Position numbers and translations under genes: made by a program. From CAYMND01 sp964465065 (lineage in GTDB: Bacteria > Acidobacteriota > Aminicenantia > UBA2199): a stretch of DNA of 64,000 bases. Within the stretch, counting starts at the first letter, position 1, and every line of letters starts with the position of its first letter. Below are positions 62,094-64,000 of this stretch, in pieces. The notes below the pieces were generated by a model, which made no database searches, was not told the DNA's origin, and worked only from the letters and a program-made list of their open reading frames with translations. The stretch covers positions 1-64,000 of the forward strand of contig CAYXHZ010000008.1 in assembly GCA_964465065.1 (NCBI GenBank). The letters are read 5' to 3'.

Positions 62094-63641
62094 ATGAAAC
62101 TGCTGACTTCATTGCAGATGCAAAAGCTGGACAGGGAGGCGATCGAATCGCTGGGCATTCCGGCTGTGGTGCTGATGGAGAATGCCGCCCGGGCGTTGAG
62201 CCGGGAGATCGTTTGCCGGTACCCGCTGCCGGATTATCCGCAAATCCTGGCATTGGCGGGAAAAGGCAACAACGGCGGCGACGCGATCGCCGCCGCCAGA
62301 ATCCTGTCCGGGTTCGGCTATCGGGTGATGCTGGCCCTGCTCGCCCAACCGGCCGAGCTGAAAGACGAGGCCGCCCGCCAACTCGAGATTTACGGCAGGC
62401 TGGGGCTGGTGCAGCGGACGATCGGCGGCGCGCAGGACCTGCACGGGCTCATCGGCACACTGTCGGCTCGCGGCGAACGCCTCGTCGTCATAGACGGCCT
62501 GTTCGGCGTGGGCCTGCAAAGTCCGATCCTGTCCGGATTCTGGGCGGAACTCATCGACGAGATCAATACCTTTCCCGGACCGGTCGTGGCCGTCGATCTG
62601 CCGTCTGGGGTCACGGAAGCGGCGGCCGGTTCCGGCAAACGGGTCATGGCCGATCTGACCGTAACCTTCCAGGAACCCAAGACGGCCTTGATCGAGCCGG
62701 AAAACCGTGCCGCCGCCGGCTCGATCCGGGTGGTCGATATCGGCATTCCCCATTCGCTCTACCAGTCCCGTCCGGAGCTGATCAGCTGGATCGACCGGGA
62801 GCTGACGGCGTCCTTGTTGACGAAGCGGGACCCATTCGCCCACAAGTACCGTTACGGGCACGGTCTGGCCGTCGTCGGCTCGGAGCGTATGCCCGGCGCC
62901 GGAGTGCTGGCGGTGCGGGCCGCCCTGCGCAGCGGCATCGGCCTGTGCACGGCCATGATTCCGGCCGTTCTCCGCGACGTCTTCATCAACGCCTGTCCGG
63001 AAACGATGCTGCTGTTCCGCAACGACGAAATCGACTGGGACCGCTACTCGACGGTACTGCTGGGGCCCGGCATGGGCCGGGACAAAGCGGCGGCTGCGCT
63101 GTTGCGGCAGGTGCTGTCGCAATTCACCGGAACCGTGATCCTGGACGCCGATGCCCTGTACCTGCTGGCCGAAAACGAGTCGAACCGGGTGCTCATTCCG
63201 GTGGCCAGTCGGCTGGTGCTCACCCCGCACGCCGGAGAAATGGCCCGTCTGTTGGGTTGGGACGTGAATCGGGTCCAGACCGAACGCGTTGAGGCGACCT
63301 GCGAATTGTCCCGGCGCTACCGGGCGACGGTAGTCCTGAAGGGCAAGTATTCGCTGCTGTGCGGTCCGTCCGGTCGGGTTTTCGTCAATCCCACCGGCAA
63401 TCCGGGTATGGCCTGCGCGGGCAGCGGGGATGTGCTGTCCGGTTTGATCCTGGGCCTGGCCGCCCAATTCGGGCCGGAAACCGACCTGGAACGCCTGGTC
63501 TGCGCGGCGGTCTGGCTGCACGGACGCAGCGGCGATCTGGCCGCTTCCGTTCTGGGACAGTTGCCGCTGAAAGCCGGCGACCTGATCGATCACCTGGCCG
63601 CGGCCGTCACTTCGGAAGACCGGGATGGAATTCAAATCTGA
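62094..63641 (+). CDS. nnr: Bifunctional NAD(P)H-hydrate repair enzyme (epimerase/dehydratase)
   Basis: The protein has 515 residues. The N-terminal YjeF_N epimerase domain (about 1-215) has VVLMENAARALS, LAGKGNNGGDAIAAARIL and VVAVDLPSGV. The C-terminal ADP-dependent dehydratase (about 230-510) has HKYRYGHGLAVVGSERMPGA, LTPHAGEMARLL and NPTGNPGMACAGSGDVLSGL. It repairs hydrated NADH and NADPH. It is coupled to TsaE by a 17-nt overlap, a combination seen in many bacteria. No strong ribosome-binding site is visible before the ATG. Confidence 0.94.
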   Translation: MKLLTSLQMQKLDREAIESLGIPAVVLMENAARALSREIVCRYPLPDYPQILALAGKGNNGGDAIAAARILSGFGYRVMLALLAQPAELKDEAARQLEIYGRLGLVQRTIGGAQDLHGLIGTLSARGERLVVIDGLFGVGLQSPILSGFWAELIDEINTFPGPVVAVDLPSGVTEAAAGSGKRVMADLTVTFQEPKTALIEPENRAAAGSIRVVDIGIPHSLYQSRPELISWIDRELTASLLTKRDPFAHKYRYGHGLAVVGSERMPGAGVLAVRAALRSGIGLCTAMIPAVLRDVFINACPETMLLFRNDEIDWDRYSTVLLGPGMGRDKAAAALLRQVLSQFTGTVILDADALYLLAENESNRVLIPVASRLVLTPHAGEMARLLGWDVNRVQTERVEATCELSRRYRATVVLKGKYSLLCGPSGRVFVNPTGNPGMACAGSGDVLSGLILGLAAQFGPETDLERLVCAAVWLHGRSGDLAASVLGQLPLKAGDLIDHLAAAVTSEDRDGIQI

Positions 63642-64000
63642 GTCCCCGGCCGAAACGCAGGCCTGGGCGGCCGATCTGGCCCGCCGGCTGCGTGGCGACG
63701 AACTCTTTTTTCTGATCGGAGACCTGGGCGCCGGCAAGACCTTGTTCTGCAAAGGGCTGGCTCAGGGCATGGGCATCGACGCCGACGAGGTGGTCAGTCC
63801 GACCTTCACGCTGCTCAATTGCTTTCAGGGGGATCATTTTTCTCTGCACCATCTGGACCTCTACCGTCTCGGCGAAGGGCCCGGATCGATCCGCTACTGT
63901 CCGGAAATCGACGATCAGCTGGGCTTCGGGGTGATCGTCGTCGAATGGGCCGAGTATCTGGCCGCCAGTTATTGGGCCCTGCCGCAACTGGTGGTGGTCG
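63625..64000 (+). CDS. tsaE: tRNA threonylcarbamoyladenosine biosynthesis ATPase TsaE (3' end outside window)
   Basis: About 125 residues are visible before the window edge. The ATG at 63625 overlaps the nnr end by 17 nt. Walker A is LIGDLGAGKTLFCKGLA, followed by VVSPTFTLLN (switch region) and HHLDLYRLGEG, the typical TsaE order, then VVEWAEYLA. TsaE drives the TsaBDE complex that makes t6A at position 37 of ANN-decoding tRNAs. Only the last few residues are missing. Confidence 0.93.
   Translation, partial: MEFKSESPAETQAWAADLARRLRGDELFFLIGDLGAGKTLFCKGLAQGMGIDADEVVSPTFTLLNCFQGDHFSLHHLDLYRLGEGPGSIRYCPEIDDQLGFGVIVVEWAEYLAASYWALPQLVVV

Overview
This is a GC-rich bacterial chromosome window with dense coding, short intergenic gaps and many Shine-Dalgarno-led operons. 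Two runs of exactly 100 N show that it is a scaffolded draft, probably a metagenome bin. The gene set suggests an Acidobacteriota or Aminicenantota-like organism: FtsX-type permeases of about 780-800 residues, sigma-54 regulation, membrane-anchored LuxR proteins, a COG2403 GTPase and NifS/NifU. That placement is inference from gene style; no rRNA, tRNA, IS element, prophage or CRISPR array is visible.

Layout. (a) 1-4292, minus: four secreted proteins (an FG-GAP protein cut by the window edge, two FGE-fold proteins, a laminin-like/SMP-30-like propeller). (b) 4582-18857: a sigma-54 activator and its histidine kinase, a zinc-ribbon protein, then a long minus-strand operon of a MacA-like adaptor, two ABC ATPases, three large FtsX/MacB-like permeases and an 87-residue permease remnant. 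Both the activator gene and the operon carry paired CTGTCCG-N4-CGGACAG-type dyads upstream of sigma-54-like promoters, so the region reads as one autoregulated export/stress regulon. (c) 18888-30588: an MBL-TPR hydrolase, a membrane LuxR regulator, a DUF3810 protein, a divergent HxlR/cupin pair with two operators, DacB, EttA, an AbiE toxin-antitoxin pair, a propeller pseudogene with an amber codon, and a PepSY-TM-like protein. (d) 30752-43885: nitroreductase, GH127 with a LacI-type operator, a glutamate-synthase-domain protein split by a false assembly gap, a second MBL-TPR protein, an EamA transporter, a LytS/LytTR pair, a PQQ propeller, and an FMN reductase/HxlR pair with a 23-bp operator. 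(e) 43897-56802: two hybrid histidine kinases, a methyltransferase and a HAD phosphatase, an AlgI/AlgJ-like O-acetylation pair, and a one-piece Reg_prop sensor-Ser/Thr kinase. (f) 56919-64000: an unrecognised small protein, nifS-nifU, a COG2403 protein, a coiled-coil protein holding a true gap, Nnr and TsaE (cut by the window edge).

The strongest original signal is the cis-regulatory code of region (b). The next best are the self-contained operators of the HxlR and AbiE modules and the fusion of a two-component propeller sensor to a Ser/Thr kinase. Functions are assigned from motifs read by eye; no database search was run.
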